A model generated the notes under the pieces. It was not told the DNA's origin. It ran no database searches and saw nothing but the letters and a program-made list of their open reading frames with translations. DNA of 64,000 bases from Desulfobulbaceae bacterium. Its GTDB lineage: Bacteria > Bacteroidota > Ignavibacteria > Kapaibacteriales > UBA2268. A program made the position numbers and the translations under genes. Shown here in pieces: positions 36,651 through 48,633 of the stretch; within the stretch, counting starts at the first letter, position 1; every line of letters starts with the position of its first letter. The stretch spans positions 46,654-110,653 of the forward strand of contig JAGXRP010000032.1 in assembly GCA_018335795.1 (NCBI GenBank). The letters run 5' to 3'.

Positions 36651-36664
<14 letters not shown>
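35204..36664 (+). CDS. aspartase/fumarase-superfamily lyase (aspartate ammonia-lyase-like)
   Basis: Probably converts aspartate to fumarate and ammonia. The N-terminus (DQLGTCDIPKDTLYGIHSVRAKHNFP) and the middle (GGAGTSANMNINEIIAN, YQSTNDVIPTALRIA) match aspartases, and GSSIMPGKVNPV is the mobile catalytic loop with its Ser. It is 487 residues long. The ATG at 35204 is preferred over a TTG six bases earlier. The last 14 bases overlap the start of hydF, so the two are translated together. I recall aspartase-like genes beside [FeFe]-hydrogenase maturases elsewhere; ammonia release for the azadithiolate bridge is a suggestion, not shown. Fumarase and argininosuccinate lyase are less likely given the N-terminal motif. 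Confidence 0.82.
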
Positions 36665-38897
<2,233 letters not shown>

Positions 38898-38993
38898 ATA
38901 TTTTCAGAATTTGACTTGGTTAATCTCCTTTGACGTTGTTAATAGTGAAAAAATTGTTAATTTAGCTTAGTTTCAAATTGATAAACCAAATTT

Positions 38994-40169
38994 ATGAATT
39001 TTAATCAAAAAGTAAGAAATTTTATTGAAAATAATGCCCGGTCGGACATTCACGAGTTAGCTTTGAAAAATAAAGAACTCGGGATGCGAGAATTGAAGAT
39101 TGCTTTAGAACAGATTGAATCGCGTAAACGAATTAAATCAAAAGTCCCGTCGTGGTACGAAAATTTTGATTTGATTTTGCCCAATAGCAAATACTTAGAG
39201 CAATCCTCTAGCGAAAAAACGGCAAATTTCAAATCACAAATTTATCAATATAGTTCATCAATTGATTGCACAGGTGGCACAGGAATAGATTCGGCAGCTA
39301 TTGCCCGGAATTCTGAAAATCATCTGATTATTGAAAATAATGTGGATTTGGCTGAACTTTTGAAGCAAAATTTCTCTGTTTTGAATTTGGAAAATGTAGA
39401 AATCGTTGCAACTGATTGCATAGATTATTTGAGCAAAACCAACAAAATATTTGATTTTGCTTATGTTGACCCTTCTCGTCGTCAAGCAGGCAAGCGAGTT
39501 ATCAAACTTAATGATATGACACCTGATTTGTCAACCTTGCTCCCAATTTTGAGTACCAAAGCGAGCAAAATCATGGTCAAACTTTCGCCTTTGTTTGATA
39601 TTGACGAGATTTTAAGATATTTTAAAAAGATTGATTACATTCATGTTGTTTCGGTCAATAATGAATGCAAAGAAATATTAGTGAGTTTGAATAGTATAGC
39701 GACGAAAGAGCCACAAATCGTCGCTGTTGAACTTGGAGATAGCAAAAATTTCGTGATAAGCGGCACGCTCAACAAAGCCCCAAGCTACTACGAAATGCCC
39801 AAAAAATACATCTATGAAACTAATGTAGCATTAGTCAAGTTGGGGAAATATTTTGATTATCAAACGCATTTCGGAATAAATGAAATTGGTGTAAATACAA
39901 ATTTGTTCACATCTGATTTTTTTGTAGAAAATTTTGCCGGAGAAATTTACAAGCTAATAGCAATTACAAAACCAAATGTCAAAGAATTGCAAAAAGTTTT
40001 GGGAGAAAAACCGCATGCTATGCTCAAAGTCCGAAATTTTCCTATAAAAACTGATGACTTGCGAAAGAAACTGAATCTACTCGAAGGTGATGAGAATAAA
40101 ATTTATGCAGTTACTTTATTCGACGGAAGTAAAAAATTTTTAATTTGCAAAAAAATCTCAGTTGACTAA
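38994..40169 (+). CDS. THUMP-like SAM-dependent methyltransferase (PG_1098 type)
   Basis: Class I methyltransferase conserved in Bacteroidota with unknown target, probably RNA. SAM-binding signs are SSSIDCTGGTGIDSAAIARN, LIIENN and the motif IV-like FDFAYVDPSRR. A ferredoxin-like insert (about 255-315) and a C-terminal THUMP-like domain (about 320-388: LIAITKPNVKELQKVLG ... MLKVRNFPIKTDDLRKKL) follow. It is 391 residues, normal for the family. The stop overlaps the convergent ispH gene by 12 bases. Confidence 0.85.
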   Translation: MNFNQKVRNFIENNARSDIHELALKNKELGMRELKIALEQIESRKRIKSKVPSWYENFDLILPNSKYLEQSSSEKTANFKSQIYQYSSSIDCTGGTGIDSAAIARNSENHLIIENNVDLAELLKQNFSVLNLENVEIVATDCIDYLSKTNKIFDFAYVDPSRRQAGKRVIKLNDMTPDLSTLLPILSTKASKIMVKLSPLFDIDEILRYFKKIDYIHVVSVNNECKEILVSLNSIATKEPQIVAVELGDSKNFVISGTLNKAPSYYEMPKKYIYETNVALVKLGKYFDYQTHFGINEIGVNTNLFTSDFFVENFAGEIYKLIAITKPNVKELQKVLGEKPHAMLKVRNFPIKTDDLRKKLNLLEGDENKIYAVTLFDGSKKFLICKKISVD

Positions 40170-41081
40170 TGCAATTTCATCAATATTGTACTTGTTTTCG
40201 ATTTCAGCTTTGACTTTTTCCAAATACCATTGCGGGGTACTCGTAGCACCGGAAATACCAACGGTTTCGGCGCCGTCGAACCATGCCCAATCAATCTCGG
40301 AAATATCTTCGATGAAATGGGTTTTGGGATTGACTTTTAAGCAAGACTGATAGAGGCTTTTGCCGTTGGATGAATTCTTGCCCGAAACGAAAATCACAAC
40401 ATCGTTGATACGGGCAAAGTTGAGCAAAGGCTCTTCCCTGCTCGTAACAGCACGACAAGTGGTATCGCGAGCTAAGAGTTTGTTGTCAATTTCTCCCAGG
40501 TCAATCATATTTTTAATTTTACTATCTAAATACTCTTTGACTTTATGAAATTGATGTTTATCCATAGTTGTTTGCGACATAAAAACCGTTTGGCGGTCGA
40601 AATCAGTGATTTGCATAGCTTCGTCCAACGTTTTGATTACAAGGCATTGGTCATTGCAAACACCTCTCAACCCAATGACTTCAGCATGTTCTTTCTTGCC
40701 AAAGATTATGATTTGAAAATTCTGCTCATGGTATTTCCTGACACGATTTTGCAAATTTGTCACCAGTGGACAAGTAGCATCAACTACGTCTAAGTTGAGA
40801 TTTTCGGCACTTTTGTATGTTGCCGGTGGTTCGCCATGAGCTCTGATAATCACTTTGGCATCTTTGTCATCTTTAGCAATACGCTCCAAATCCGAATGGG
40901 TAATCGTGGTCAGACCTCTTTTTTCGAGCCTTTCGATTTCTTTCGGATTATGAATTATATGCCCGAGTATATAGACATTTTTACCTTCTAAATGAGACTG
41001 GTTCAGAGTTTCTTCCGCAATATCAACAGTGCGGACAACTCCCCAACAAAATCCTGATTTATGATCTATAGTAACTTTCAT
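40158..41081 (-). CDS. ispH: 4-hydroxy-3-methylbut-2-enyl diphosphate reductase IspH
   Basis: Last enzyme of the MEP isoprenoid pathway, giving IPP and DMAPP. Iron-sulfur ligands are Cys12 (SGFCWGV), the Cys of DATCPLV and the Cys of DTTCRAVTSREE. The His residues of LGHIIHNP and RAHGEPP and the SGATSTPQWYLEKV end are characteristic. Six bases separate its start from the cmk stop; ssb-HAD-cmk-ispH run together on the minus strand. It shows that the organism uses the MEP route, which feeds UppS at 52364. Confidence 0.95.
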   Translation of the reverse strand: MKVTIDHKSGFCWGVVRTVDIAEETLNQSHLEGKNVYILGHIIHNPKEIERLEKRGLTTITHSDLERIAKDDKDAKVIIRAHGEPPATYKSAENLNLDVVDATCPLVTNLQNRVRKYHEQNFQIIIFGKKEHAEVIGLRGVCNDQCLVIKTLDEAMQITDFDRQTVFMSQTTMDKHQFHKVKEYLDSKIKNMIDLGEIDNKLLARDTTCRAVTSREEPLLNFARINDVVIFVSGKNSSNGKSLYQSCLKVNPKTHFIEDISEIDWAWFDGAETVGISGATSTPQWYLEKVKAEIENKYNIDEIALVN

Positions 41082-41087
41082 ATTAGC

Positions 41088-41759
41088 TTATTTATTGATT
41101 ATTTTTGTTGCCAAATCAATTATCAAATTGGATTGCTGTTCGATTGTCAAGTCCGAAGTATCAATTTCGGTAGCATCATCAGCTTTTCGGAGCGGGCTGT
41201 TGCTCCGAGAGCTATCATAAGCATCTCTATCAACAATTTGCCGCTTGACTTCATACTCGGAAACATTAATCCCTTTTGCAATTGACTCCTTCAAACGACG
41301 TTGAACACGGGCAGATATTGACGCCACTAAATATATTTTAAGCTCTGCCTGAGGGAATACAACCGTACCAATATCGCGTCCGTCCATGACAACACCGCCA
41401 TTTTTACCCATCAATCGTTGTTGCTCGACCAACTTTTCCCGAACATAGGAATACGCACTGATGGGGCTGACATATTTGGTAACATCCGGCAATCGGATTT
41501 CCGTGCTTACATCTTCATGATTAAGAAATGTTCTTTGCCCCCATTCGGATTGTTTGAGCTCGATACTGAGATTGTCCATCAGCTTATTAAGATTCTCGTC
41601 GTTCATGTCCAATCCGCATCGCAGCCATTCCAAAGTTACGGCTCTATACATTGCGCCCGTGTCAATGTAGATATAACCGAGCTTTTCGGCAACGATTTTT
41701 GCTGTTGTAGATTTTCCCGAACCAGCCGGTCCGTCAATTGCAATTATTATTTTTTTCAT
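41088..41759 (-). CDS. cmk: cytidylate kinase
   Basis: Phosphorylates CMP and dCMP. The P-loop IDGPAGSGKST (8-18), YIDTGAMYRAVT and MDGRDIGTVVFPQAELKIYL are diagnostic, and 223 residues is the normal size. The frame continues 20 codons further upstream, inside the HAD gene, but the ATG at 41759 gives the standard MKKIIIAIDGPAGSGKS start. It begins right after the HAD gene's stop and ends six bases before ispH. Confidence 0.96.
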   Translation of the reverse strand: MKKIIIAIDGPAGSGKSTTAKIVAEKLGYIYIDTGAMYRAVTLEWLRCGLDMNDENLNKLMDNLSIELKQSEWGQRTFLNHEDVSTEIRLPDVTKYVSPISAYSYVREKLVEQQRLMGKNGGVVMDGRDIGTVVFPQAELKIYLVASISARVQRRLKESIAKGINVSEYEVKRQIVDRDAYDSSRSNSPLRKADDATEIDTSDLTIEQQSNLIIDLATKIINK

Positions 41760-41760
41760 T

Positions 41761-42468
41761 TCAATTTTCGATAAGTCTATTAATAATTTCGAGTGTATTT
41801 GTGGTATCGGATAAGTCATTCAGCACAAAGTCAGCATTGAGCAAAGATAATTCATCGAATGTCATAGAGCCTGTGGCAACACACAAAACGGCAATATTAT
41901 GAGCCTTTGCACAATCAATATCGCGAGGTGTGTCGCCGATTATAAGCGTATTATTCGACGTGAAAATTTGGCTCCCGACGAATTCGTTAGCCCTTTTGAT
42001 AGCTATTGGAGGGAGCATATTCCTATCGTCCGAATCCGAACCAAAAGCTCCAATTGGGAAAAATTTGTCCAAATTATGTGCACGAAGTTTCAAATATGCA
42101 TTCTCGAAGAAATTACCCGTTATAAGCCCTAATTGTATGTCCGGATTATCGTGCAAATCGTTGATTAATTCAACAACACCGGGTAAAATTTTCACATTTT
42201 CGATTGTAGTGTGTTCTTCAAAACTTATGTATATCCTGCTCCAAATAGTTGGCAAAATTTTCAAAGTTTCATCGTATGAAACTCCGATATTTTGGCTAAT
42301 GATTCTCAGAATTTGCAAATCAGTCATACCCCAAAAATCAGGAATAGCCGAATCAGGAACTTCCTTGCCAAACAATTCTGAGATCAAATCCGCAAACAAA
42401 GATTTGGCTATACCATGCTTGAAGTTTAAGATTGTGCCATCAATGTCGAATAAAATTAGTTTTTTCAT
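41761..42468 (-). CDS. HAD-family hydrolase (phosphoglycolate phosphatase-like)
   Basis: Cytoplasmic phosphatase with catalytic Asp8 and Asp10 in LFDIDGT, an alpha-helical cap (about 15-85), LGLITGN (motif II) and IIGDTPRDIDCAKAHNI (motif IV). The closest well-known type is phosphoglycolate phosphatase (Gph); the true substrate is open. It sits between ssb (terminator in between) and cmk. Confidence 0.88.
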   Translation of the reverse strand: MKKLILFDIDGTILNFKHGIAKSLFADLISELFGKEVPDSAIPDFWGMTDLQILRIISQNIGVSYDETLKILPTIWSRIYISFEEHTTIENVKILPGVVELINDLHDNPDIQLGLITGNFFENAYLKLRAHNLDKFFPIGAFGSDSDDRNMLPPIAIKRANEFVGSQIFTSNNTLIIGDTPRDIDCAKAHNIAVLCVATGSMTFDELSLLNADFVLNDLSDTTNTLEIINRLIEN

Positions 42469-42500
42469 AAAAAATAAAAAATTCCGGCTAAGCGGAATTT
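42469..42500 (-). terminator. rho-independent terminator after ssb
   Basis: Perfect eight-base stem AAATTCCG (42479-42486) with CGGAATTT (42493-42500), followed on the minus strand by TTTATTTTT. It ends directly at the HAD gene's ATG, so that gene's promoter must lie within or before the hairpin. Confidence 0.8.
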
Positions 42501-42522
42501 ATAGAAATTACAGTTTTGAAAT

Positions 42523-42945
42523 TTAAAATGGAATATCTTCCCCATTATTGTCTTGAACTTGGATGTCTTCGTCGTTGGATTCATCGGTATAGTCATTATT
42601 TCTGTTTGGAGCTTTGTAGTCCAATGGAATGACCATAGAAGCTCGAATTTCCGAAACATAGCGTTTGACACCATCTTTTCCGTCGTAAGACCTGTTTGTG
42701 ATTTTTCCTTCAACATATACCTTGCTGCCTTTTTTGAGTCTTTCATGAGCAGTTTCAGCCATTTTGTCCCACACGACAATCCTGTGCCATTCAGTATTAT
42801 CTTTCCATTCTCCGTTCTTATCCTTAAAACTTTCAGTAGTTGCAACATTGAGTGTTGTGACTGACAGACCTGTAGGAGTACTTCTGAGTTCCGGGTCTTG
42901 ACCCAAATTACCCAAAATTATCGCTTTGTTGACGCTTCTTGCCAT
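42523..42945 (-). CDS. ssb: single-stranded DNA-binding protein
   Basis: Coats single-stranded DNA in replication and repair. The OB-fold has the usual SVNKAIILGNLGQDPELR start, TEWHRIVVWDKMAE and GSKVYVEGKITNRSY. The acidic tail ends DIPF, the peptide that recruits partner proteins. It is 140 residues and followed by its own terminator. Confidence 0.96.
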   Translation of the reverse strand: MARSVNKAIILGNLGQDPELRSTPTGLSVTTLNVATTESFKDKNGEWKDNTEWHRIVVWDKMAETAHERLKKGSKVYVEGKITNRSYDGKDGVKRYVSEIRASMVIPLDYKAPNRNNDYTDESNDEDIQVQDNNGEDIPF

Positions 42946-43009
42946 AAAATCTCCAAAATTTGTAATGAAAAATATGTCTTACGAAATATAAACAATTCCA
43001 ACCTCTAAT

Positions 43010-43816
43010 TTAAAAATAAATTACGTTAAAACCAACTGCATTATAAATATCTTTTTCATCAAAAAACATTCCGTGCATCGAATTGCCGTTGTAATACTTG
43101 TAGAACAGCCGAACACCGAACTTTTTGTTGAACTGGAAATCAATCCCGCTTTGAGCAATATAGCCAATTCGATTTTCGCCATCTTTGACATCTAAAGCAA
43201 AATGAAATTTAACATTATCGTTCAATTTTGCTTCGGATTCGATACCTATTTGTGGTAGAATTTGATTTACATTATCGGGAATAGTCGAGAATACAAGCGT
43301 CAATCCGGCATAAGGACGAATCGAAAACCATGACGTAAAATGCGTTTCGTAAACTACGTAAAGGTCAACAAACTCTCTGCTGTAAACAAAGGGCTCTTTG
43401 AAAAATGTTCCGTTTTGCGAATAGCCGTCAACCAGATGAGATGAAATGTGAGCCAATCTAAATCGAGCTTCGATTAAGTCATCACCAAGTTCATGCTCGA
43501 AAGAAGCATTTAAACCGAAAAAATAATCTGAAGTTTCTACGGGGAATTTGAAATTATTATCGCTCCGAAGGCGAGTATATGTGAAAAAATCTGTCCCAAA
43601 AGCCAGAGCTGAGTTATCATACTTAAAATTTAGCAAATCAAATGATGCCCCGATGTCCAATCGCAAATTTTCGTCACAGGTATTGTAATGCGCCCCAATT
43701 CTCGGCTCGAATGTATTTGCTGTCAATGGTCTGAATAGCAATACATCGTAACTTTGGGAGTGAACATTTGTACAAATCATCAAAAATATGAATGCAGTAA
43801 AAAATATATTCTTCAT
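43010..43816 (-). CDS. DUF1207-like outer-membrane barrel protein
   Basis: Signal peptide ends NVHS-QS. The mature protein begins LLFRPLTANTFEPRIGAHY, like the opening of DUF1207 proteins, and contains RLAHISSHLVDGY, also typical. Alternating strands continue to a terminal Phe (VIYF), as expected for a beta-barrel inserted by BamA. Function unknown. It lies eight bases after the glycosylphosphotransferase gene and likely shares its transcript. Confidence 0.7.
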   Translation of the reverse strand: MKNIFFTAFIFLMICTNVHSQSYDVLLFRPLTANTFEPRIGAHYNTCDENLRLDIGASFDLLNFKYDNSALAFGTDFFTYTRLRSDNNFKFPVETSDYFFGLNASFEHELGDDLIEARFRLAHISSHLVDGYSQNGTFFKEPFVYSREFVDLYVVYETHFTSWFSIRPYAGLTLVFSTIPDNVNQILPQIGIESEAKLNDNVKFHFALDVKDGENRIGYIAQSGIDFQFNKKFGVRLFYKYYNGNSMHGMFFDEKDIYNAVGFNVIYF

Positions 43817-43824
43817 GTTTATCC

Positions 43825-45282
43825 TTAAAAACTGCTTTTACCGGTCATTACGACCCAAATCGTTTTGATAAAAATATAAAAATCAAGTGATAAAGTCCAA
43901 TTGCGAATGTAATATATATCAGCCATACAACGCTCCTCGAATGTTGAATCGTTTCGCTCGGTTACTTGCCATAAGCCTGTGATTCCTGGTTTGACGTTTA
44001 AAATCAATTTATCTGTGTCGTTCATTTTTGAACGTTCTTCGGGCAAATATGCTCTGGGACCAATCAAACTCATATCCCCTTTCAGTACGTTGATGAACTG
44101 TGGTAATTCATCGAGACTGAATTTACGCAAGGTACGTCCAAGATTTGTTATTCGCGGGTCATTTTTCAATTTGTGAAATTTGGCATATTCAGCTTTTTTC
44201 TCAGGATACTTTTCCAAAATTTCGCTCAGGGAATCATGAGCATCTTCCTTCATAGTGCGGAATTTGAAAAGATTGAAATGCTTGCCCTTGAGCCCCATCC
44301 TGACTTGCTTATAAATAACATTCTTCGTGTCTGATAACAATAGAGCCAATGTGACATAGAGCATCAAAGGCAACCACACTACAAGCAAAGCAATACTGAG
44401 TATTAGGTCGAAAAATCGTTTATAAATGATAACCGGCTTATCCAACAGATTGCTTCTCAGATTCACTCCATAAAAGCTATTTGACGAATTGAATAAGAGC
44501 CAGAAACTCGAAAGCCCGTAAATTTCGTTTACTATGATTGTGTCTTTGAATGTCTTAACACAGTGGTTAATAGCTTCATTTTTGCGATTTTCAGGAATTC
44601 CCTCATTTATAAAAATGACTGTATTAATGCTATCAATCGAATCGAATTGATGCAAATCATCTAAAGAAAATGTTTCTGTATTTTCGTTTTCGATGCTTTC
44701 ATCATTGTAATCATAAATAAAACAGGCAATAGGCTTATAACCTCCAAAAGGATTCTTCTGGAGTGACTCGATTGCTTTTTTTGTAGATTTTGCCGAACCG
44801 ATAATCAAAACCGGCGTTCCCCACCAGGGTTTTGATGTAAATAGCATTTTGATAATGTGTCTTATGATTGGCATAATGAACAATAGCAAAGCCCAAGATA
44901 GGAAGAAAAACGACTTTACAAACCATATTTGAAGATGAACAAAGAGCGATGCAACAGCCATCAGACTGAACATCAGTGTAATTGTAATCCAAATGGAACG
45001 GATTTCGTTTACGATGAAATTGCCATAACCCGGATAGAGTCTATTGACAGTAAACATTACAAAAAACACAGGCATGACAAGTTGGAATTCGAGATAGAGG
45101 TTTAATATATTTAGAGCGGGATAATAAAAGCTCTGAATGACAAGCGATGCAATGGCAAAACAAAAGATAATCGAAAGCAAATCGCCCCCAATCAGCAATA
45201 AAATCGGTTTTAAAACTGAAAAATCTTTTGTTTTTCGTATAACGGAATCAAATCTGATTTTGTTTTGGTTTTCATCGGACAT
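43825..45282 (-). CDS. polyprenyl glycosylphosphotransferase (WbaP/exopolysaccharide initiating transferase)
   Basis: Starts a surface glycan by putting a sugar-1-phosphate on undecaprenyl phosphate. About four N-terminal helices, a nucleotide-binding-like middle domain, one more helix near residue 290, then the bacterial sugar transferase domain: YKRFFDLILSIALLVVWLPLM, YKQVRMGLKGKHFNLFKFRTM, LSLDELPQFINVLKGDMSLIGPR and PGITGLWQVTERND (the second usually reads RKFSLDELPQ and does here). It is 485 residues. The sugar is unknown. It follows lpxA by 37 bases. Confidence 0.9.
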   Translation of the reverse strand: MSDENQNKIRFDSVIRKTKDFSVLKPILLLIGGDLLSIIFCFAIASLVIQSFYYPALNILNLYLEFQLVMPVFFVMFTVNRLYPGYGNFIVNEIRSIWITITLMFSLMAVASLFVHLQIWFVKSFFFLSWALLLFIMPIIRHIIKMLFTSKPWWGTPVLIIGSAKSTKKAIESLQKNPFGGYKPIACFIYDYNDESIENENTETFSLDDLHQFDSIDSINTVIFINEGIPENRKNEAINHCVKTFKDTIIVNEIYGLSSFWLLFNSSNSFYGVNLRSNLLDKPVIIYKRFFDLILSIALLVVWLPLMLYVTLALLLSDTKNVIYKQVRMGLKGKHFNLFKFRTMKEDAHDSLSEILEKYPEKKAEYAKFHKLKNDPRITNLGRTLRKFSLDELPQFINVLKGDMSLIGPRAYLPEERSKMNDTDKLILNVKPGITGLWQVTERNDSTFEERCMADIYYIRNWTLSLDFYIFIKTIWVVMTGKSSF

Positions 45283-45319
45283 ATAGCACGAAATTCCATA
45301 TTATGTTAAATGGAAAAAA

Positions 45320-46096
45320 TTAGCGATGAATACCCCTGACAGAATTTTTGATAAAGTCTATGCAATAGCTTACTTCGGGGCAAGTTTCGCCCTTTTGAAG
45401 AAATTTTGCAATTCCGTCAGAATTGTTCAAACCGGAAAAAAGCAAAGTATCGTAGAATAGCTCGATTTCGTTGATGGTTTCCGCTTCAAAACCACGTCTG
45501 CGAAGCCCAATCTTGTTTATACCTTCGACTTGAGCCGGCTTGCGGTCAACGAGAGTGTAAGGAGCGACATCTTTGACTATCTTAACATCAGCTCCGACCA
45601 TAGAGTGTCTGCCGACTTTGCAGAATTGGTGGATTTTGGCAACTCCGCCAAGAATGACCCAATCTTCGACAACGACATGACCTGCGATCTGAACAACATT
45701 TGACATTATGACATTATCACCGATGATACAATCATGAGCAATATGGCAGTACGCCATAATGAGGCAGTGACAACCGATTTGGGTTTTGCCTGTTTCTTTG
45801 GTTCCACGATTGATAGTAGCAAATTCGCGGATTATAGTATTATCGCCAATGATAGTGAAAGTTTGCTCACCATCAAATTTCATGTCTTGAGGTTCGGTAC
45901 TGATAACGGCACCTGCGAAGATTTTGACATTATTGCCAATTCTTGCACCATTGCCAATAACAACCGAAGAGCGGATTTCGCAATCATCACCAATCTGAAC
46001 GTCATCTTCAATAATACTGAAAGGACCGATTGTTACATTTTTGCCGATTATTGCTTTGTCCGAAACAATAGCAGTAGGATGAATCTTTGTAACCAT
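45320..46096 (-). CDS. lpxA: acyl-ACP:UDP-N-acetylglucosamine O-acyltransferase LpxA
   Basis: First step of lipid A synthesis. Left-handed helix built of hexapeptide repeats from IHPTAIVSDKAIIGKNVTIGPFS on, the catalytic His in AYCHIAHDCIIGDNVIM, and a C-terminal helical domain with NKIGLRRRGFEAETI. The frame extends to a TTG at 46108 inside the previous gene. ATG 46096 starts one base after the lpxC/fabZ stop and gives the standard N-terminus (258 residues). Confidence 0.96.
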   Translation of the reverse strand: MVTKIHPTAIVSDKAIIGKNVTIGPFSIIEDDVQIGDDCEIRSSVVIGNGARIGNNVKIFAGAVISTEPQDMKFDGEQTFTIIGDNTIIREFATINRGTKETGKTQIGCHCLIMAYCHIAHDCIIGDNVIMSNVVQIAGHVVVEDWVILGGVAKIHQFCKVGRHSMVGADVKIVKDVAPYTLVDRKPAQVEGINKIGLRRRGFEAETINEIELFYDTLLFSGLNNSDGIAKFLQKGETCPEVSYCIDFIKNSVRGIHR

Positions 46097-46097
46097 T

Positions 46098-47489
46098 TTA
46101 TTTATCAACTAAAGCAGCCTGAAACTCAGCTTCCGCTACGATTTGACCATCAACCATAGCTTTACCTTCAAATAAGAATGTATTCAGACGCTTAGAAATA
46201 AGTTTGACTTCCATAATTAATTGGTCGCCCGGAAAAACGGGTTTTCTGAATTTAGCATTTTTTATTCCCATAAAAAAGGCTAATTTATTGTCAATATTAT
46301 CAACTTTTCTCGTTATCATAAGCCCACCTACTTGTGCAAGTGCTTCAAGTATGAGTACGCCCGGCATTACAGGTTTGTCAGGAAAATGCCCACCGAAAAA
46401 AGGTTCGTTGATAGTGACGTTTTTCAGTCCTATAATGATACTGTTTTCGTCATCAATTGAGACAATCCTATCTATCAGTAAGAAAGGATAACGATGCGGA
46501 AGGACCTTCATTATGTCGTTAATATCGAGTGTTTTTTTGTCAGTCGGGTTGTGCTTTTTGAATTTGGCTCTATGCTCAAGATATTTGGCTCTTATAAGTT
46601 TAGCAAATTCGATATTGCTGGCATGACCCGGACGAGCAGCAAGAATTTGGGATTTCAAGGGTACACCAATCAATGTCAAATCACCAATCATATCAAGCAA
46701 CTTGTGGCGAACGGGTTCGTTCTTGAATCTCAAATGAGTGCCATTCAAAATGCCATTTTCGCCAAGATTCGGCACGCCGTTCAATCTGAAAATCTTCTTC
46801 AATTCGCCGAGTTCATCGGAGCTCATTTCCTTATCTATGATAACAATTGCACTATCAAGACTTCCGCCTTTGATTAAGCCTTGTTTATGCAATTCCATAA
46901 CTTCGGTCAAAAAGCAAAATGTGCGAGCAGGAGCAAATTCACTCACGAATTCCTTTTCCAAATCAAACATCCCTGTATGCTGACTACCGAGTGCGGGATT
47001 GAAATAATCAATCATTACAGTAATTCGGTAATCATTATTTGGCAATGCGACGATGTCAACATGCTTTTCTTCGTTTGTATATCGAATAGCTTCATCTATT
47101 ACGAAATACTCTCTTTCGGCATTAAGCTCTGTTATACCGGCTTCGAGTAGAGCATTCACATAAGGCATTGAGCTACCGTCTATGACAGGTGGTTCGTTAG
47201 AACTTAATTCGATACGGCAGTTATCTATTCTTAAGCCTGCTAAGGCTGCTAATACGTGTTCAACGGTATGTACTCTGACACCATCAATTCCAAGGGTTGT
47301 ACCTCGTGAAAGGTCAACGACGAAATCAACAAGTGCAGGAATTTCGACCGGTGTTTCTAAGTCTGTTCTTACGAAAACATACCCATAATTAGCCGGAGCC
47401 GGATGGAATGTAATTGTAGAAGGATTACCCGTGTGTAAGCCTGTACCTGAAAATGCCACCGATTTTTGTAGTGTTCTTTGTTTTTCCAT
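46098..47489 (-). CDS. lpxC/fabZ: bifunctional LpxC deacetylase / FabZ 3-hydroxyacyl-ACP dehydratase
   Basis: Fusion found in Bacteroidota and relatives. Residues 1-300 are LpxC, the zinc enzyme committing to lipid A (KSVAFSGTGLHTG, HTVEHVLAALAGLRIDNC with zinc His, RHKLLDMIGDL). Residues about 318-463 are FabZ, the fatty-acid dehydratase (LPHRYPFLLIDRI, NEPFFGGHFPDKPVMPGVLILEALAQ with catalytic His and Glu). Joining them balances lipid A against fatty acid synthesis. It sits between lpxD and lpxA. Confidence 0.97.
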   Translation of the reverse strand: MEKQRTLQKSVAFSGTGLHTGNPSTITFHPAPANYGYVFVRTDLETPVEIPALVDFVVDLSRGTTLGIDGVRVHTVEHVLAALAGLRIDNCRIELSSNEPPVIDGSSMPYVNALLEAGITELNAEREYFVIDEAIRYTNEEKHVDIVALPNNDYRITVMIDYFNPALGSQHTGMFDLEKEFVSEFAPARTFCFLTEVMELHKQGLIKGGSLDSAIVIIDKEMSSDELGELKKIFRLNGVPNLGENGILNGTHLRFKNEPVRHKLLDMIGDLTLIGVPLKSQILAARPGHASNIEFAKLIRAKYLEHRAKFKKHNPTDKKTLDINDIMKVLPHRYPFLLIDRIVSIDDENSIIIGLKNVTINEPFFGGHFPDKPVMPGVLILEALAQVGGLMITRKVDNIDNKLAFFMGIKNAKFRKPVFPGDQLIMEVKLISKRLNTFLFEGKAMVDGQIVAEAEFQAALVDK

Positions 47490-47578
47490 TTACTCTTATG
47501 GAGTGAATAAAACAATTTAATTTACAAAAATACGAAAGTTAACCGAATAAAAGTAAATTTATATTTGGTATGCCTATT

Positions 47579-48625
47579 TTAATGCTTATCAATTTCAGAT
47601 AATTTTTTTTTAATTATTGCTAAATCTTTGTACATTTCCGGTAAATTTCGTAGTATTGCTTCTTGTTTGAATGCTACTTGGACTTCTTTTGCCGGCGAAC
47701 CGAAATAGGTTCCTTTCTTGGTGATTCCTTTGGAAACTCCTGATTGAGCGAGCAAAACTACTTCGTCAGCGATTTCGAGGTGTCCTGCCAATCCGATTTG
47801 ACCGCCAAATTTGCAATTTTTTCCTGTACGTACACTACCGGAAAATCCACTTTGAGCTGCAATTGCATTATTAATACCAATTTCGCAATTATGAGCAATG
47901 TGGACAAGATTGTCAATCTTAGTGCCTTGCATAATGCGAGTAGAGCCGATTAGTGCCCTATCTACAGTTGAATTTGCACCAATTTCGACGTCGTTTTCGA
48001 TAACTACATTTCCGAGTTGCGGGATTTTTTTATAAGTCCCGTCAACATCACTTTCAAGATAACCAAATCCGTCTGCACCTATGACCACACCTGAATATAC
48101 GATGCAATTATCACCAATTTCAGTATCGGAATGAATAACGCAATTGGGATAAATCATTGTGTTTTTGCCAATTTTCACATTGTCCATAATTGTAGCATTT
48201 GCCATAATAATGACACCGGGCAGAATTTCGCAATTCTTCCCGATACTGACATGAGCTTCAATGTGAATTTTTTCTGGTAATGATGCATTCGATTCTATAA
48301 CAGCTGAGGGGTGAACATTATATGTCGAGATTTCAATTTTTGGAGCCAAGTGATTCAATATTGACACTAATGCTGCATGTGGATTTTCATGAGCAATAAA
48401 TGCTTGATTCGGCTTTGGAGTAATATTGACGCCAAAAGGTATAATAACACAAGATGCATCAGAACTTGATAAAAACTTGCTGTACTTTTCGCTATAATAA
48501 AAAGTTAAGTCGCCTTGGGCGGCATCTTCTATGCCTTGAATCCCACTAATAATAACATCGGTGGAGCCCAAAAGTTCTCCACCTGTCATTTCAAATATCT
48601 GATTCAAACTAATTTGAACTTTCAT
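47579..48625 (-). CDS. lpxD: UDP-3-O-acylglucosamine N-acyltransferase LpxD
   Basis: Third step of lipid A synthesis. N-terminal uridine-binding domain (GIQGIEDAAQGDLTFYYSEKY), long hexapeptide-repeat helix from IHPSAVIE-like repeats on, and the catalytic His region NLVHIAHNCEIG. GADGFGY is a family signature. It is 348 residues. It begins eight bases after the first ompH gene in the uppS-bamA-ompH-ompH-lpxD order, which is widely conserved. Confidence 0.96.
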   Translation of the reverse strand: MKVQISLNQIFEMTGGELLGSTDVIISGIQGIEDAAQGDLTFYYSEKYSKFLSSSDASCVIIPFGVNITPKPNQAFIAHENPHAALVSILNHLAPKIEISTYNVHPSAVIESNASLPEKIHIEAHVSIGKNCEILPGVIIMANATIMDNVKIGKNTMIYPNCVIHSDTEIGDNCIVYSGVVIGADGFGYLESDVDGTYKKIPQLGNVVIENDVEIGANSTVDRALIGSTRIMQGTKIDNLVHIAHNCEIGINNAIAAQSGFSGSVRTGKNCKFGGQIGLAGHLEIADEVVLLAQSGVSKGITKKGTYFGSPAKEVQVAFKQEAILRNLPEMYKDLAIIKKKLSEIDKH

Positions 48626-48633
48626 TTTTTTTC